Notes under the pieces: generated by a model
The model's database searches: none
Seen by the model: the letters and a program-made list of their open reading frames with translations, nothing else
Told to the model about the DNA's origin: nothing
Source of the DNA: Propioniciclava soli
GTDB lineage: Bacteria; Actinomycetota; Actinomycetes; Propionibacteriales; Propionibacteriaceae
Assembly: GCF_014858005.1 (NCBI RefSeq)
Contig: NZ_JACYOT010000016.1
Span: forward strand, 1 to 64,000
Direction of reading: 5' to 3'
DNA length: 64,000 nt
Part shown: positions 62,523 through 64,000 of the stretch, piece by piece
Numbering within the stretch: the stretch's first letter is position 1
Layout: each line of letters opens with the position of its first letter
Program-made: the position numbers and the translations under genes

Positions 62523-63595
62523 GCCGGATCCTGCTGCGCGACGCCGGGGACATCCCCGGCGACCACTACCTGCCCGCCCGCGCCGAGGAGCTGTTCTGGG
62601 GACGCCTGCCCTCCGATGCGGACGCCCCGCTGCTGACGGTGCGCCCCGGGGAGTCGGTGACCATCGACACGGTGAGCCACGAGGGGCTGTTGGAGGACCA
62701 GGGCCGCGACCCCCGCGCCTTCTTCGGGCGCCACGGCGTGCCGGCCGAACTGGTGCTGCCCGAGGCGTCCGAGCTGGCGGCCTCCACCCATCCCCACGAC
62801 CCGGGTGTGGACGGCCCGCACGTCGTCACGGGGCCGATCGCCGTGACGGGGGCCCGTCCGGGCGACCTGCTGGCCCTGACCGTGGAACGGCTCGACCGCC
62901 GCGTCGACTACGGCGTGATCAGCAACCGGCACGGCCGCGGTTCCCTGGCGGGGGAACTGCCCGAGCAACCGGGCACGGTGAGCGTGTTCACCCCCGTGGT
63001 CGAGGACGCCTCCGGGGCGCACGGCGAGCTGCCGCTGTCCGGCGCAGCGGACGCGGGCCGCGTCCGGTTCCCGCTCGCGCCGTTCCTCGGGATCATGGGC
63101 GTGGCGACCCCCGGGGAGCGCCTGCACTCGGTGCCGCCCGGTCCCCACGGCGGCAACCTCGACATCGCCCTGCTGGTGGAGGGCGCGACGCTGTACCTGC
63201 CGGTCCAGGTGCCGGGAGGGCTCGCCCACGTCGGCGACCCCCACTTCGCCCAGGGGGACGGCGAGGTGTGCCTCACCGCGTTGGAGGCCTCCCTGCGGGC
63301 CACCCTGCGGTTCGACGTGGTGCCGGCCGGGGACGCCGCGGCCCGCTTCGGCGAGCTGCTCGGGCCGCTGGCGGAGACCGCGGAGTATCTGGTGCCGACC
63401 GGGCTGGACCCCGACCTGGACGTCGCGACGCAGAACTGCGTGCGCGCCGCGTTGGGGTTGCTGCAGGCCCGCCACGGCATGGACCGTCACCTCGCCTACG
63501 CCTACCTCTCGGCCGCCACCGATTTCAACATCTCGCAGGTCGTGGACCTGGTGAAGGGCGTCCACGCTCGCATCCGGAAGGCCGACTTCGCATGA
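62519..63595 (+). CDS. Acetamidase/formamidase family protein
   Basis: 358-aa FmdA/AmdA-family amidase. Family blocks: VRPGESVTIDTVSHEGLL, NPHPHDPG-like STHPHDPGVDGPHVVTGPIAV, PLAPFLGIMGVATPG, GPHGGNLDIALLVEGATLYLPVQVPGGLAHVGDPHFAQGDGEV. The enzymes hydrolyse small amides. Placed beside an allantoin pathway and an hpxZ-like gene, the substrate may be formamide, oxamate or a similar product of oxalurate breakdown (inference). GTG start overlapping the regulator stop. Confidence 0.85.
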   Translation: MSRILLRDAGDIPGDHYLPARAEELFWGRLPSDADAPLLTVRPGESVTIDTVSHEGLLEDQGRDPRAFFGRHGVPAELVLPEASELAASTHPHDPGVDGPHVVTGPIAVTGARPGDLLALTVERLDRRVDYGVISNRHGRGSLAGELPEQPGTVSVFTPVVEDASGAHGELPLSGAADAGRVRFPLAPFLGIMGVATPGERLHSVPPGPHGGNLDIALLVEGATLYLPVQVPGGLAHVGDPHFAQGDGEVCLTALEASLRATLRFDVVPAGDAAARFGELLGPLAETAEYLVPTGLDPDLDVATQNCVRAALGLLQARHGMDRHLAYAYLSAATDFNISQVVDLVKGVHARIRKADFA

Positions 63596-64000
63596 ACCCC
63601 GCCCGCGTGGAAGCCGCCCGCTGGCGGGCCGACAACCCCGACGCCCCGGCCGGGCTGCTCGAGGCATTCTGCGCCTACGAGGACGCGCTGATGGCCGACG
63701 ACCTGGCCGTTCTGGACGACCTGTTCGCCGACGCCCCCGGCACGCTGCGCGGCGACCCCGAGGGGCTGCTGGTGGGCCATGCCGCGATCGGGGCGTTCCG
63801 TGCGGTGCGCGGCGGCGCGCCGGCCCGCACCCTGGCTGCGGTGCGTGTGGTGGGCACCGGCGAGACGGCGGTCGTCGTGGCCGTGACCGAGCCCACGCGC
63901 GGCGGCCACGGGCTGCAGACCCAGGCCTGGCGGCGTGGGGCGGACGGGGCCTGGCGCATCGACGTCGCCCACGTGGCTCCGCCGCCGGTCACCTTCGACG
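63592..64000 (+). CDS. HpxZ/AtzH-like protein (DUF3225), cut by the window edge
   Basis: The first 136 residues of an NTF2-like fold protein: LLEAFCAYEDALMADDLAVLDDLFAD, RGDPEGLLVGHAAIGAFRAVRG, and the terminal AWRRGADGAWRIDVAHVAPP. It matches the HpxZ/AtzH family, small partners of AtzE/HpxY-type amidases (carboxybiuret or oxalurate breakdown). An amidase and a small AtzG/HpxX protein are expected just beyond base 64000. The ATG overlaps the amidase stop by 4 bases. Confidence 0.8.
   Translation, partial: MNPARVEAARWRADNPDAPAGLLEAFCAYEDALMADDLAVLDDLFADAPGTLRGDPEGLLVGHAAIGAFRAVRGGAPARTLAAVRVVGTGETAVVVAVTEPTRGGHGLQTQAWRRGADGAWRIDVAHVAPPPVTFD

Overview
The window is 64 kb of high-GC (about 70 percent) actinobacterial chromosome. 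The mycothiol ligase gene mshC, a leader typical of actinobacterial rRNA operons, many leaderless start sites with TAGGGT-type -10 boxes, a fused MrpAB and the argCJBD-R-H order all fit Actinomycetota; gene content and a phosphoketolase suggest Propionibacteriaceae or a close relative, but the genus is an inference. No 16S gene lies inside the window; the left edge (1-553) holds promoters and leader of an rRNA operon that reads leftwards out of it.

Layout. 554-8100 (minus): tyrS and a tightly overlapped arginine operon argC-J-B-D-R-H, read from an ArgR-box promoter at about 8065-8100; argF and argG are absent. 8119-13921 (minus): Mrp cation/proton antiporter operon mrpA(B)-C-D-E-F-G. 14086-16608: DUF3516-type DEAD-box RNA helicase. 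16835-17053: tandem repeats and a dense cluster of CACGTG palindromes. 17122-23507 (minus): pheS-pheT, an SpoU rRNA methyltransferase, and infC-rpmI-rplT with an ATC start codon and a leader terminator. 23562-26363 (plus): a nitrate/sulfonate/NMT1-type ABC importer whose ATPase gene is cut by an in-frame TAG. 26391-29026: small membrane, SseB-like and PH-domain genes. 29049-31442 (minus): hisE-hisG and mshC. 31568-33462 (plus): uppP and an aldo/keto reductase.

33571-35669 is a 2 kb island in tRNA-Leu(GAG): the tRNA 3' end is duplicated (40 of 41 bases) and the flanked DNA carries a decayed integrase and an MNT-HEPN toxin-antitoxin pair. It is followed by a frameshifted membrane-protein gene, an orphan hypothetical gene and a second copy of the CACGTG/TGCGCCACGTG repeat before xfp (phosphoketolase, 37115-39577, minus). 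39823-45307 (plus): a MacB-like export system with two adaptor proteins, one having a Pro/Thr repeat insert flanked by cysteines. 45341-46323: a fluoride-channel gene pair. 46479-50342: a sugar ABC importer with a GntR regulator and no catabolic gene. 50415-51767: a DUF222/HNH protein.

51975-64000 is a purine-ring catabolism locus on two divergent arms. On the minus strand are genes for urate hydroxylase (hpxO), 5-hydroxyisourate hydrolase (uraH), OHCU decarboxylase (uraD), allantoinase (allB), allantoate amidohydrolase (allC), a ureidoglycine-glyoxylate aminotransferase (pucG-like), two transporters and a GntR regulator. On the plus strand are a FadR-type regulator, an acetamidase/formamidase and the start of an hpxZ/atzH-like gene. 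Together they give a route from urate to oxalurate; the plus arm is a candidate for oxalurate breakdown. A PdhR/FadR-like operator (TTGGT-N3-ACCAA) sits between the arms.
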